IMG/VR virus record: IMGVR_UViG_3300012003_000003
Location: 1 to 64,000 of that record
DNA length: 64,000 nt
Direction: 5' to 3' (one strand)
Origin: a virus
Both the position numbers and the translations under genes were made by a program. The notes beneath the pieces are model-generated. The model saw nothing but the letters and a program-made list of their open reading frames with translations, was not told where the DNA came from and searched no databases. Each line of letters begins with the position of its first letter. The stretch's first letter is position 1. Of the stretch, positions 39,579-48,412 are shown piece by piece.

Positions 39579-40246
39579 GATAAAATGTTTGCTAGTTGAT
39601 TTAATTGTTCTTGGGTGCCGGTGAAAAAGTCACCATCCAGATCAGTGTTTTGATACCGGTAAGTATTTTGCCAAAATTCTGGTTGTTTACCAGTATCATA
39701 TCTTACCGGGCAGCTAGCCTGTAGTGATGATAACCATAAATAATTATCAGGGAAACCGTGGCCATGGAAATACTCTTTTGGAAAGTTATTGTAAGTATAT
39801 ATCACACACTTTTTACCTGTTTGTGCCTGAATATAATTAATACAGTCAGTTAGTCGTTGCACCACCATCTGCCAATTGGCTGCAACCCATTGATTAGCCT
39901 GATCAGTCAAAGCCTTATTTATTTTTCCATCCTGAAATACAACCAAATCTTCAACATCAATAGTCGGAGGTAATACACCAGGCAACGAAAAGTCAAAACC
40001 TTGTGAAAGATAAAACCTAGCCTGAGCCACACCATCAAACCTGCCATCAAAAAATAAATAAGCTCCAACACTAAAATTAGGCCCCCTAAGCGGCTTTGCA
40101 GCCTGCCAGTACTTTTGGAACATTGAATCCAGTAATGTTAACCCCTGCGTTGCTTTTATCCATACAAAACCAAGTCCCTGACCCGGTAATGAAGCTACAT
40201 TAATAGATGGACTATTATTATGGCTGATGTCGATTCCTTTTATCAT
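39575..40246 (-). CDS. GH25 lysozyme (endolysin)
   Basis: The 223-residue protein has the GH25 motifs: MIKGIDISHNNS, GLGFVWIKATQG, VGAYLFFDGRFD, PTIDVEDL (catalytic acids) and a late DLDGDFFTGTQEQL. It cuts the sugar backbone of peptidoglycan. No signal peptide is seen, so release depends on the holin. It has no separate wall-binding domain. Confidence 0.88.
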   Translation of the reverse strand: MIKGIDISHNNSPSINVASLPGQGLGFVWIKATQGLTLLDSMFQKYWQAAKPLRGPNFSVGAYLFFDGRFDGVAQARFYLSQGFDFSLPGVLPPTIDVEDLVVFQDGKINKALTDQANQWVAANWQMVVQRLTDCINYIQAQTGKKCVIYTYNNFPKEYFHGHGFPDNYLWLSSLQASCPVRYDTGKQPEFWQNTYRYQNTDLDGDFFTGTQEQLNQLANILS

Positions 40247-40263
40247 GGTTTTATTGTTTATAA

Positions 40264-40749
40264 TTATGGTTTTTGTTTAAAAGTAGGATCATCACCAGGT
40301 TTATTCCTATGCTCAATTACCCATGAACCCCCATACTGCAGTTTATCGAATTTATTATTTATAGCCCTTAACGAAAAATCGTGAGTATCTAAACGGCGGT
40401 TAATATTAATAAAGTCGTTTTTGTCTATCACCTGGTTGATTAATTGCCTGTGGCTGATATTATTTATGCTATCTGATTGAACTTTAAGTATAATATCAAT
40501 ATGCTTTCGTAGTTCGATCACATCATTATGGTTATTAGCCCCGTCTGTATTGGTTTTGAATACAAACATGGCCAGATACCAAATAATAGCACCGATGCTA
40601 AGTAAGCCGCCAAAAATTGACATTACAAATAGTACATTATCTTTAAATTTTTTGAAATCACTATCCCTGAAACTGTCAAAAGCGTCCCGTACCTCTTTAA
40701 TGTGTGTAGTATTTTCCTGTGTTTTTGAAACTATTTCGTCATGTCCCAT
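40264..40749 (-). CDS. Membrane protein of the lysis cluster (161 aa)
   Basis: I use the ATG at 40749 (MGHDEIVSKTQENTTHIKEV); a TTG two codons upstream is less likely. An N-terminal coiled coil is followed by a membrane helix (VLFVMSIFGGLLSIGAIIWY) and a long outer coiled part ending with GGSWVIEHRNKPGDD. It resembles hemolysin XhlA-like or spanin-type lysis helpers. It is adjacent to the lysozyme. Confidence 0.55.
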   Translation of the reverse strand: MGHDEIVSKTQENTTHIKEVRDAFDSFRDSDFKKFKDNVLFVMSIFGGLLSIGAIIWYLAMFVFKTNTDGANNHNDVIELRKHIDIILKVQSDSINNISHRQLINQVIDKNDFININRRLDTHDFSLRAINNKFDKLQYGGSWVIEHRNKPGDDPTFKQKP

Positions 40750-40751
40750 TT

Positions 40752-40907
40752 TCAATAATGTGTTATAATTTTTTCTTCCCTTAGTTTACTCTTTTGCTCA
40801 TCTTCACTTTCCCTTAAATATTTTAAGTACTGCTCATATTGGGCAAGTTCCGTTTTAAGTTCCCTGATTTTGTTGTCAAGGTCCGTAATTAGGTCTTGCT
40901 TGTCCAT
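40752..40907 (-). CDS. Short coiled-coil protein (51 aa)
   Basis: MDKQDLITDLDNKIRELKTE then LAQYEQYLKYLRESEDEQ is one continuous coiled coil. Its stop is 2 nt before the ATG of the next lysis-cluster gene. Its size and place suggest a lysis accessory. Confidence 0.5.
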   Translation of the reverse strand: MDKQDLITDLDNKIRELKTELAQYEQYLKYLRESEDEQKSKLREEKIITHY

Positions 40908-40912
40908 GCTAT

Positions 40913-40996
40913 TTAGCTATATATAAAGGCTAAAACCATAGCCAAAATAAAGTAAATGGCTATGACGATTGGAAATAAAAAGATTAGTTTTTTCAT
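40913..40996 (-). CDS. Membrane micropeptide (27 aa)
   Basis: MKKLIFLFPIVIAIYFILAM then VLAFIYS is a single hydrophobic helix. Its ATG overlaps the stop of the tail fibre gene as TAATG, and it ends 5 nt before the next gene. This tight coupling supports it. It may be a small spanin or holin-type lysis helper. Confidence 0.5.
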   Translation of the reverse strand: MKKLIFLFPIVIAIYFILAMVLAFIYS

Positions 40997-43900
40997 TATG
41001 GTGTTATGTTGTAGTCAAAATTAATAGTACCTGTCAAAGCCGATATAAAAGTAACCGTAAACGTGGTTGTTGTTTTCGCGCTTATGTAATAATTAACCGC
41101 TGTTAAAACGTCTTGTGGAGATATATCTACGAAGTAATTAGTATTAGCTAGCGTACTACCTATCGTCACTGTTACCGCCGTTGTTGCTGCCCCTGTAGTC
41201 GTTGAATTACCGTGTATGGTGGTGGCCAATAACCCTCCATTAGCAGGAAGATACGTTGCAACGCTGCTTGTTAATGTCGGAGGGTTTATATGATCTAAAA
41301 ACCCTGAATTTGAAAATACTATAGTATTACCGAAATACGCATTTTGAGAATTATCCAGCGTAAGCGCGGATGTTGAATTGGTGCTAAATTGAAGTCCCGA
41401 TGTTGTAGAACCTGTTATAGCAGGATTAGCACCACCGTATACACCGTTAAAACTGATTGCGTTACCATTAGCAACAATTAAGTTGCCGAAATAGGCATTG
41501 TAACCACTGTGTAAATCGCCAGTTAATGTCCCGCCTGTTAAAGCTAAATAATTAGCCCCATTTGCAGGTGTATACCCATATAGGGCATTTATTCTGGCAG
41601 TCGTTTCATCACCTGTGTTTGTTCCTGATAAGTTTGAGGCTGATAGAGTTCCTGTAAAAGTTCCAGTTCCATTAAAATAACTATTACCATTAACGGCAAA
41701 TAGGTTACCAGATGTTGGGTCGGCTGTGTAACCGATACCAACAAAACCACTGCTGCTTATACGCATACGTTCCCCGCTAGTGCTACCTGCGGGATAAAAT
41801 AATATCCCATTAGCTCCACCTGAAATAGCTGGAATACCTGCTCCATACACACCCCCCCATGTGAGGTTATAGCCAGTTGTAAGATTAATACTACCATTAA
41901 CGTCTAAGGCCACTACTGGACTTACTCCTATACCAAGATTACCGCTTAATGTGCCTCCTGTTAATGGTAAATAAGCAGTTGAAGTGAAAGCATTAGAGCC
42001 TAAACCTAAGAATGATTGTATTTGGGTATTACTAGCATAATGCCAATTACCATCAGTTGCCGAAAAGGTCATTAAAAATTCAGGCACGTTTGAACCTAAC
42101 GCACCCGCATAAAGGTTACTACTCCATGCCGTAGAATTATCAGCTAACCCATGTAAACCTAAATACCTTGTATCAAACCCTGTATAAGAACCCGTTAAAT
42201 ATCCCGCATCATTTGTGAATGTGCTAACATTAGTTGGCGCACCCGTCAACTTTGAATAAGCTAATGAGGTAAGCCATGTAGGATCGGAATAACTGCCAGT
42301 AGTATAAACCCCGTTACTTACCGTTGCTGCATTCCCGCTGATATTAATACCCGCTATACCCGCACTTATGTTAGCTGCTGTCAAAGCTGTCAAGCCACTA
42401 CCAACACCTGTAGGGGTTAAATAATCAGTCCCCGCTGTCAAAGGTGTCTGCAAAGCAATATTTCCAGACCCCAACAACGAAGCGGAATTAATCGTTTTGA
42501 TATTTGTACCACTAACCAACAGGGGTTGATAAGTTGAATTATCATAAGTTAATGTTGTGCCTGTAACTTTAACAAATCCAGTTCCATTTATAGGATTAAT
42601 ATCTGCTGTACCATTAAACGCAACTCCTTGAATATTACGAGAGGTGGTTAAAGAAGAAGCACTCCCTGTAGTATTTTGATTTAGAGTTGGAACATCAGTA
42701 GGTACTAAAGATCTAAAAGATGGAGCTCCTGTTATTGTGGCTGGGGATGCAAACACCTGCCCTGCTACTTGATTATTTAGTGTAAATCCTATACTAGCAT
42801 TTGGAGCACTTGAAATACCAGTTGAGAAAAATCCTGCGATACCAGTACCGCTAAAACTTTGTACTACTGTTTTGTAGGTTTGATCTCCAAACAATGCTGT
42901 TGTAGATGATGCAGTTCCTGTACCTAATTTAGCTGTTGGAACAGTATTATTATAAGAAGTAGTATTTCCAACACTTGTTATATCTCCTGTAAGATTAGCA
43001 TTAGTAGTAACAGTTGCAGCATTACCCCCTATTGATAGAGAAGCTGCTGTTCCAGTTAATCCCGTTCCTGCACCAGAAAATGCTGTTGCGGTTACATTAG
43101 CAAATGTAGGTGAATTTGTTGTACTCAAACGCTGATTTTCTAAGGGTTGATAGGTTGTTGACAACCCCAAAAAAGTACCTAAAGTAGCCGCTGTTAATTT
43201 ACGCTGATAAGCAATCCCCGCTGATAAATCATAACCATAAATACCGCTAGGTGTTGTACTATAAGGGATAAATCCATTATCTGAAATTGGATTGGTAGCA
43301 TTAGATACATCAATTCCATAACCGCCCATTGATAAATAACCAGCATTTACCCTGGCACCTACAGTTATTGAGCCAGTTAGATTAAGATTAGTAGGTACTT
43401 GTACAGTACCGCCTCCATTTGCGCCTATAGTAACGTCACCAACACCATTATTTATGCCGGGTGCCGCAATCTGATTGGGGGTGGTTAGAGTACCTGAAAA
43501 TACTGAATTAACACCTGTTATGGTAAGAGATGCCGAAGCCCCTGCATTTGCAGAAATCATTAATTTTGATTGTGTGTATATTACACCGTCACCAGAACTT
43601 GACCCATTTATCCAATTATCTGTACTTGTTGATTGACCAAAAGCAGTTTTATCTACTCCCGAAGTTTGTAAAGTAAGAGCATTTGTAAATACTGAATTAA
43701 TATGTATTGGATATGTCGTTGTAATATAATTAGTCCAAGTATTTGCATTATTTAAGTTTAAACCAATTGTCTGTGCCGCTGCCCCATAATAACTACCCGA
43801 AAAAGTTAATGTAGAATTTGTAGCTGTTAAACTGGCAAGATTATTACCTAAAGCAATCCCACTTATAGTTGAGTTATTTAGTGCTGAATTAGGAATAGCA

Positions 43901-44694
43901 CTCAATCCACTACCAATTCCTGTTATAATTCCACCAAAATTTGCATCACCATTTCCAAACAAAGTTGTTTTAAGAACGCTTGACGTATTATATATTGTTA
44001 AGGCACTTGCATCAGCCTTAATTGTTACACCGTTGCCTGTACCTGCCGCTGTGTTGTAAAAACTTCCGGCATAATTACCGCTATAGCTACCCCCTATATT
44101 TAAACTACCGCCATAATAGCCGTTAACTCCGATATTAAGGTCAGTATTTTCATTGCTGCCGTCAAGTTTTAGGTAGGTGGATGCGGCGGTAGTTACTGCA
44201 AGTTTGCTATCTATCTGTGTTTGGGTAGATGTGCCTGTATTTGCATTGAAATAGGTCGCTGTTATACCATCTGTAATACCGTATCCTGATAGGGTAGTTG
44301 GTGTACCTGTAATCTTACTCCAGACTAAACCGGTAAGCCATGCAGGATTAGAATAGCTTCCTAAAAGCGATACACCATTTAAATTACTCAGTGACGTACT
44401 TGCATTAGATACATCTGAAAGGTTATTGGCCCTTAATAAGGCAGCTCCCAATGGGATTGAATTATGGGTAAAATAATAGGGTGTAATGTAGTAGGCGCTG
44501 TCAGCCCTATTTAAAGGCCACACCCATCCATAGGTAGCGCCACGGTAAACAGGAAACCGATGTGTAGACGGTTCATAATATACCGTATTTGTTGTTACCG
44601 GACCTACAGGGCTAACGGGGGTCTGCGCCAATGTGGCCTCGCAACCACCAGCCAAGCAACTTAAAAATAAAATAATGTTTTTTATCTGTTTCAT
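40996..44694 (-). CDS. Tail fibre or adhesin with signal-like N-terminus
   Basis: The 1232-residue protein is low in charge and rich in Gly, Thr, Ser, Asn and Ala. It has many tail-fibre repeats of the type NAATV, SGNLxxG, YxxLTGGTLxG and GxGLTGTAASLSIGGN. The first 25 residues (MKQIKNIILFLSCLAGGCEA then TLAQ) look exactly like a Sec signal peptide, which is odd for a virion protein. The C-terminus has no S74-type chaperone domain. It overlaps the next and previous genes. Receptor binding is inferred. Confidence 0.7.
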   Translation of the reverse strand: MKQIKNIILFLSCLAGGCEATLAQTPVSPVGPVTTNTVYYEPSTHRFPVYRGATYGWVWPLNRADSAYYITPYYFTHNSIPLGAALLRANNLSDVSNASTSLSNLNGVSLLGSYSNPAWLTGLVWSKITGTPTTLSGYGITDGITATYFNANTGTSTQTQIDSKLAVTTAASTYLKLDGSNENTDLNIGVNGYYGGSLNIGGSYSGNYAGSFYNTAAGTGNGVTIKADASALTIYNTSSVLKTTLFGNGDANFGGIITGIGSGLSAIPNSALNNSTISGIALGNNLASLTATNSTLTFSGSYYGAAAQTIGLNLNNANTWTNYITTTYPIHINSVFTNALTLQTSGVDKTAFGQSTSTDNWINGSSSGDGVIYTQSKLMISANAGASASLTITGVNSVFSGTLTTPNQIAAPGINNGVGDVTIGANGGGTVQVPTNLNLTGSITVGARVNAGYLSMGGYGIDVSNATNPISDNGFIPYSTTPSGIYGYDLSAGIAYQRKLTAATLGTFLGLSTTYQPLENQRLSTTNSPTFANVTATAFSGAGTGLTGTAASLSIGGNAATVTTNANLTGDITSVGNTTSYNNTVPTAKLGTGTASSTTALFGDQTYKTVVQSFSGTGIAGFFSTGISSAPNASIGFTLNNQVAGQVFASPATITGAPSFRSLVPTDVPTLNQNTTGSASSLTTSRNIQGVAFNGTADINPINGTGFVKVTGTTLTYDNSTYQPLLVSGTNIKTINSASLLGSGNIALQTPLTAGTDYLTPTGVGSGLTALTAANISAGIAGINISGNAATVSNGVYTTGSYSDPTWLTSLAYSKLTGAPTNVSTFTNDAGYLTGSYTGFDTRYLGLHGLADNSTAWSSNLYAGALGSNVPEFLMTFSATDGNWHYASNTQIQSFLGLGSNAFTSTAYLPLTGGTLSGNLGIGVSPVVALDVNGSINLTTGYNLTWGGVYGAGIPAISGGANGILFYPAGSTSGERMRISSSGFVGIGYTADPTSGNLFAVNGNSYFNGTGTFTGTLSASNLSGTNTGDETTARINALYGYTPANGANYLALTGGTLTGDLHSGYNAYFGNLIVANGNAISFNGVYGGANPAITGSTTSGLQFSTNSTSALTLDNSQNAYFGNTIVFSNSGFLDHINPPTLTSSVATYLPANGGLLATTIHGNSTTTGAATTAVTVTIGSTLANTNYFVDISPQDVLTAVNYYISAKTTTTFTVTFISALTGTINFDYNITP

Positions 44695-45272
44695 GAGTTT
44701 TGTACTCCGCTAAGTAAAATAAATCCGGTTGTTGGTATTGCATAAGTCCACGTTATTGATACGATACCACTTGACGGTACACCCGATGTAACATACACAT
44801 AATCTGGCGACGTAGTATAATCCGGCGTAAACCCACCCATCCCGTCAGAAACATATATTTGACATACCAATGGCGTTTTACCGTAAGTTGGCGCGTATAC
44901 TGTATTATAATTAGATAATATTACGGTGGTTGCATTAACAAATGTTATAATAGTGGTATTTACCATACTCCCAGATACCGTAATGTTGATTTGCCCTATA
45001 GCGCCACCCTGTGCGAAAGGGTTTATAGCGCCGATACCCAAAGTACCAACCAACTGCAAAAGCTTGTCATACGCCTTTATAAACGGTACTGACACATAAT
45101 CTGCAAGGTTATATTGGCGCTGAACACAATTGATAGCCCGTTGCATGTAGTTGATATATCCCCATTGTACGCTAAGCGCCCCGCCGGTGAGTGAAGTATA
45201 GTTAACCAATACTAAATTAGCCACCTTTAACGAGGCAGCTAATAACGTGTTTTGAACCTGTGCCTGTGTCAT
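44691..45272 (-). CDS. Tail protein, adhesin-module (193 aa)
   Basis: The protein begins with a helical part (MTQAQVQNTLLAASLKVANL) and has a beta-rich C-terminal domain (TIITFVNATTVILSNYN to WTYAIPTTGFILLSG). It is coupled by overlaps to the fibre gene and to the preceding tail gene. It probably joins the fibre to the tail. No family recognised. Confidence 0.6.
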   Translation of the reverse strand: MTQAQVQNTLLAASLKVANLVLVNYTSLTGGALSVQWGYINYMQRAINCVQRQYNLADYVSVPFIKAYDKLLQLVGTLGIGAINPFAQGGAIGQINITVSGSMVNTTIITFVNATTVILSNYNTVYAPTYGKTPLVCQIYVSDGMGGFTPDYTTSPDYVYVTSGVPSSGIVSITWTYAIPTTGFILLSGVQNS

Positions 45273-45721
45273 TACTGTTCAAGGTTGATATATATATTAG
45301 CGGCAATTATACAGTTGTTGGCGGCCACAAAATTACTTGCCAGGTTAAACCTTATAGCGGCATTATAAAAATTCTCCGCTTTCTCCATGTTGCAATTGCT
45401 GATAGGCAATATAGAACCGCCGGTAAAGGCATTTAAATAAGCGGAAGTGTAAAAACCCGCAGCAATGAAATCAACCGTGGATGTGAAGGTGCCCGTGTTA
45501 TCAACCACAACGCATATAAATTGGTAAAACCCGTCTGCAGTGATATTGTAGGTGTACGTTGTTGCCGTTCCAAGAGATACTGTCTGCAATACAACTCCGT
45601 TACAATCGTATATGGTAAGATTACGGGAAACCATTGTCCCATAAGACCCGGTATCGGTCCACAGCAATTGTGACCCGATAAGGTTTGCTTGTACTACGAC
45701 GGCTGATGCGGTGCTTGGCAT
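45272..45721 (-). CDS. Tail protein, adhesin-module (149 aa)
   Basis: The N-terminal half resembles a fibronectin-like beta-sandwich (SRNLTIYDCNGVVLQTVSLG then YTYNITADGFYQFICVV) and the C-terminal half is helical (KAENFYNAAIRFNLASNFVA). Its stop and the next start overlap as TAATG. Part of the adhesion complex by position. Confidence 0.58.
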   Translation of the reverse strand: MPSTASAVVVQANLIGSQLLWTDTGSYGTMVSRNLTIYDCNGVVLQTVSLGTATTYTYNITADGFYQFICVVVDNTGTFTSTVDFIAAGFYTSAYLNAFTGGSILPISNCNMEKAENFYNAAIRFNLASNFVAANNCIIAANIYINLEQ

Positions 45722-45724
45722 GGC

Positions 45725-46300
45725 TTAGTGATAATAAATTGCGTAAACAGAACTTCCCGTTTCGGGGGCCGTATTCATAGTAATCGTATTCCCCGAAACC
45801 GTAAAGTCATTACCATATTGTAAAAGTTGTGATGGGTCGGCAGTAGGCACATACGCCAATGTTATGGCCCCAACTATCGGCGTATTAGCCAATGTAAATG
45901 TTTTATTTACCCCGTCTATCGTTCCTGTTACCGCTTCTCCGCTAACCAATGTCCCCGGCGTTCCCGCCGAAGCACTTGCCTGCTTTTGTTGCAGGGATAG
46001 TATGGATTGATTTTGTGGTATATCCAAAAGCAGATTCAGCGTATCCGATCCCGCAGCACCCGCAGGAAGCCGCGTAAACAGGTAAATAAATATCGGCAAC
46101 CCGTTTGATCTAAACCAGGCAAATTGATTTTGGCTTGACAGCGGGGTTATGTAACCATTCGCCGTAATATCATAACATTTCCTGATTGAACTAAAGTCAA
46201 TTGGAAAATTGTTTATGCCAGCGATCGTAATAGTTTTGCTTGTGGTGTTGAATGATACACTATAAATGTCGTTCGATGTCGAGTTTAATAAAATTTCCAA
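45725..46300 (-). CDS. Tail protein, adhesin-module (191 aa)
   Basis: The protein has beta-rich N- and C-terminal parts (VSFNTTSKTITIAGINNFPI, and FTLANTPIVGAITLAYVP then NDFTVSGNTITM). The second resembles the beta-sandwich found at the end of phage fibres. It is the first of four adhesion genes. Upstream lies the plus-strand HNH insertion, so the operon promoter must lie before it or within 46301-46450. Confidence 0.58.
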   Translation of the reverse strand: MEILLNSTSNDIYSVSFNTTSKTITIAGINNFPIDFSSIRKCYDITANGYITPLSSQNQFAWFRSNGLPIFIYLFTRLPAGAAGSDTLNLLLDIPQNQSILSLQQKQASASAGTPGTLVSGEAVTGTIDGVNKTFTLANTPIVGAITLAYVPTADPSQLLQYGNDFTVSGNTITMNTAPETGSSVYAIYYH

Positions 46301-46342
46301 AATAACCTCCTTTAAATTTTAGATAAAGATAATTATTTTTCG

Positions 46343-46350
46343 TATATTCG
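46343..46350 (+). promoter_or_regulatory. Predicted -7 box TATATTCG
   Basis: TATATTCG is followed by CATATAAA and shares ATATTCGCAT with the promoter at 22656-22663. A start about 7 nt downstream would be near 46357, just before the leader hairpin at 46361. No clear -33 TTTG is visible, so the promoter is tentative. Confidence 0.45.
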
Positions 46351-46360
46351 CATATAAAAA

Positions 46361-46447
46361 TACAACATTGCGGGTTGTAGTAAGAAATTTAATTATCCCA
46401 TTTGGGGGAGAGTGCCGCAATCGCTTGAACCCTGATGGGATTTTTTG
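46361..46447 (+). ncRNA. Kissing-loop leader and terminator before HNH
   Basis: Hairpin 1 is TACAAC (46361-46366) / GTTGTA (46374-46379) with loop ATTGCGG. Hairpin 2 is ATCCCAT (46395-46401) / ATGGGAT (46435-46441) with a T-run from 46441, as in an intrinsic terminator. The loop of hairpin 2 contains CCGCAAT (46415-46421), a perfect 7-bp complement of loop 1. The RNA could be a small independent RNA or an attenuator of the HNH gene whose ATG is at 46454. Confidence 0.55.
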
Positions 46448-46453
46448 TTTTAT

Positions 46454-47137
46454 ATGACACTAAAAGAACGATTTGAAAGCAAGTTTAAAATAAACGAAGA
46501 AACTGGTTGTTGGGAGTGGACAGGATCTGTTAGTAAATTTGGATATGGTAGAATATCGGTTAATAACAAACCCCTTTTAGCACATAGGATTTCCTATTCG
46601 CTATATAAAGCTGACTTAATGGACACCCGTTTAGTTTGCCACACTTGTGATAACCCGCCGTGCGTAAATCCAAATCATTTGTTTTTGGGAACCCACAAAG
46701 ACAACGCATTAGATGCAAGTAAAAAAGGGCGAATGGATAAAAACACTCACGAAATGGGGTGGTATAGTCGCGGGTGTAGGTGTGATGGTTGTAAGAAAAT
46801 ACAATCTGAAAAAGCAAGAATAAGTGCATTAAAGCATCCCGAAACAAAGAAGCGACACTCTAAAAAAATGGCTGAAAATCCCGAAATTAGACGTGTTTAC
46901 TATCTTAAAAATCAAGAAAAGATGAAAGCAAAACAACGGCTTTATAATAAAACACACAGCGAGGAAATTTGTAGGAAGAAAAGAGAAAGATACGACCCTA
47001 TATTAGAAAGAGGGAAAAGGCAAAAAGATTGGGATAAAAAAAAGGCGGCTATTTATAAATGGGTTGAGAAGAATAGGGATGAAATTAATAGGAAACGCAG
47101 AGAAACCAATAAAAATAAAAAGGTCGGCTTAAATTAA
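46454..47137 (+). CDS. HNH endonuclease, inserted on opposite strand
   Basis: The 227-residue product starts [20 protein letters not shown] and has the HNH core: [12 protein letters not shown], then [19 protein letters not shown] and [15 protein letters not shown] zinc-like [13 protein letters not shown] follows, then a very basic Lys/Arg-rich tail. The ATG at 46454 is used because an upstream TTG adds only three residues. It lies alone on the plus strand between minus-strand tail genes, with a structured leader. A homing endonuclease, probably mobile. Confidence 0.85.
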   Translation: MTLKERFESKFKINEETGCWEWTGSVSKFGYGRISVNNKPLLAHRISYSLYKADLMDTRLVCHTCDNPPCVNPNHLFLGTHKDNALDASKKGRMDKNTHEMGWYSRGCRCDGCKKIQSEKARISALKHPETKKRHSKKMAENPEIRRVYYLKNQEKMKAKQRLYNKTHSEEICRKKRERYDPILERGKRQKDWDKKKAAIYKWVEKNRDEINRKRRETNKNKKVGLN

Positions 47138-47142
47138 TTTTT

Positions 47143-48408
47143 CTAAAAAATAGCACCGAGTTTTTTGCCTTTTTCAATCTCTTTTTCCATATCAGAGATT
47201 ACCGCACAGGAAACTGTAACCCGGTGCCCTTTAATTTGGGAAGCGTATTTGTTTATTTTTTCGGCACAATCCTCTAATGACTTTCCTATCGATACAACAC
47301 ATCCAATACAATCATCCTTATCAATAAGGTTGGGGATTATATAATATACCCCATCAACTACGGTGTAGTTTCTTAGTTTAACGTTTTTTGCTATCTCTTT
47401 TGGGAATAGAATACATTGACCGTTTTCCCTTGACCAATCGGAGGTTATGGTTAAAGTCATACCGTATTCGGCGGCATATATTGGCTCTATAAATTCATTA
47501 TTGCCACCGTGCCAAATTATTTCTGAAAAATTAGAAATCAATTCGTAATAAACCTCACTAACCGGGCTTGGGAATCTCATGCAAAAATCTGTAAGGTAGC
47601 AACCTGTTTTATCGCACCTCATTTCAGTTGACATAAAATTGGCATACCCATTTAATTTTAAGGTAGGCGATATTTTATCCATTAGTTCGATTACTGGCTT
47701 GAATATTTTGCCGACAGGTTTTACGTGCCCTATCCAGCCGCAATCTTTTATTTCAATGCCGTAGACTACGTTTGACGGATATTTTCCAGCCACAGAATAC
47801 CCATCGAAGCCAACTTCAATTCCAGTTATAGGTGTAAAAACAGAAAACTCCATTTCATCCTTTACAAAACTAAGTTCGGCTTCGAGTTTATCAAGAACGG
47901 GAACTATTAAATCATAATTGAGGCTATGGAACGTTTCAAAAGACCCTCTAAAAACGTTCGTCTTTACATAAACATCCTCGTGCGCTTTCAGGTATTTACG
48001 CAAATTAGTCAAGCCCCTTACCTCAGTGTACTTCGGCACTTCAAGCCCCAATTCTTTCAGGTACTCCAACGTTTCAGTACGTTCAAGTTCCAACTGATCC
48101 GCCTTACCCGAAGCCCACACCCGCTTACCAATTGATTTGAGGTAATCCGACCAGTCAGCAAATCCGCAATCGGGAAATACAAATAAGTCAATTTCATCAA
48201 TGTAGTCCCAAAAGTTGTTGATCTTGGTTACCCCCTCTGTTTCAAGCAATCCCTCGCCAATTGCGTTATCGGTAAATTTAGGAAATGTGGTACGGTAAAA
48301 TGGGTTATGATAATAAACGGTTTTAAAATCACGGGCAAGCCTTTCGCATATAGCCATGTACATACCTGGACTTACTACACACACCACTTTCGTTGCTAAA
48401 TACTCCAT
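47143..48408 (-). CDS. ATP-grasp (PurD-like) enzyme
   Basis: The start at 48408 gives MEYLATKVVCVVSPGMYMAI; the longer frame overlaps the acidic ORF. The 421-residue protein looks like an ATP-grasp ligase of the PurD type: a Rossmann-like start, IDLFVFPDCGFADWSDYLKS, a lid part (FVKDEMEFSVFTPITGIEVG), then YANFMSTEMRC and YLTDFCMRFPSPVSEVYYEL as the metal-binding part. Such enzymes form amide or similar bonds using ATP. The substrate is unknown. It lies among virion genes, so virion-protein modification is possible. Confidence 0.62.
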   Translation of the reverse strand: MEYLATKVVCVVSPGMYMAICERLARDFKTVYYHNPFYRTTFPKFTDNAIGEGLLETEGVTKINNFWDYIDEIDLFVFPDCGFADWSDYLKSIGKRVWASGKADQLELERTETLEYLKELGLEVPKYTEVRGLTNLRKYLKAHEDVYVKTNVFRGSFETFHSLNYDLIVPVLDKLEAELSFVKDEMEFSVFTPITGIEVGFDGYSVAGKYPSNVVYGIEIKDCGWIGHVKPVGKIFKPVIELMDKISPTLKLNGYANFMSTEMRCDKTGCYLTDFCMRFPSPVSEVYYELISNFSEIIWHGGNNEFIEPIYAAEYGMTLTITSDWSRENGQCILFPKEIAKNVKLRNYTVVDGVYYIIPNLIDKDDCIGCVVSIGKSLEDCAEKINKYASQIKGHRVTVSCAVISDMEKEIEKGKKLGAIF

Positions 48409-48412
48409 TATC

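Noticed and set aside
40264-40755. TTG start two codons before the ATG
   Set aside because: ATG at 40749 is the normal codon and leaves a small gap to the previous gene.
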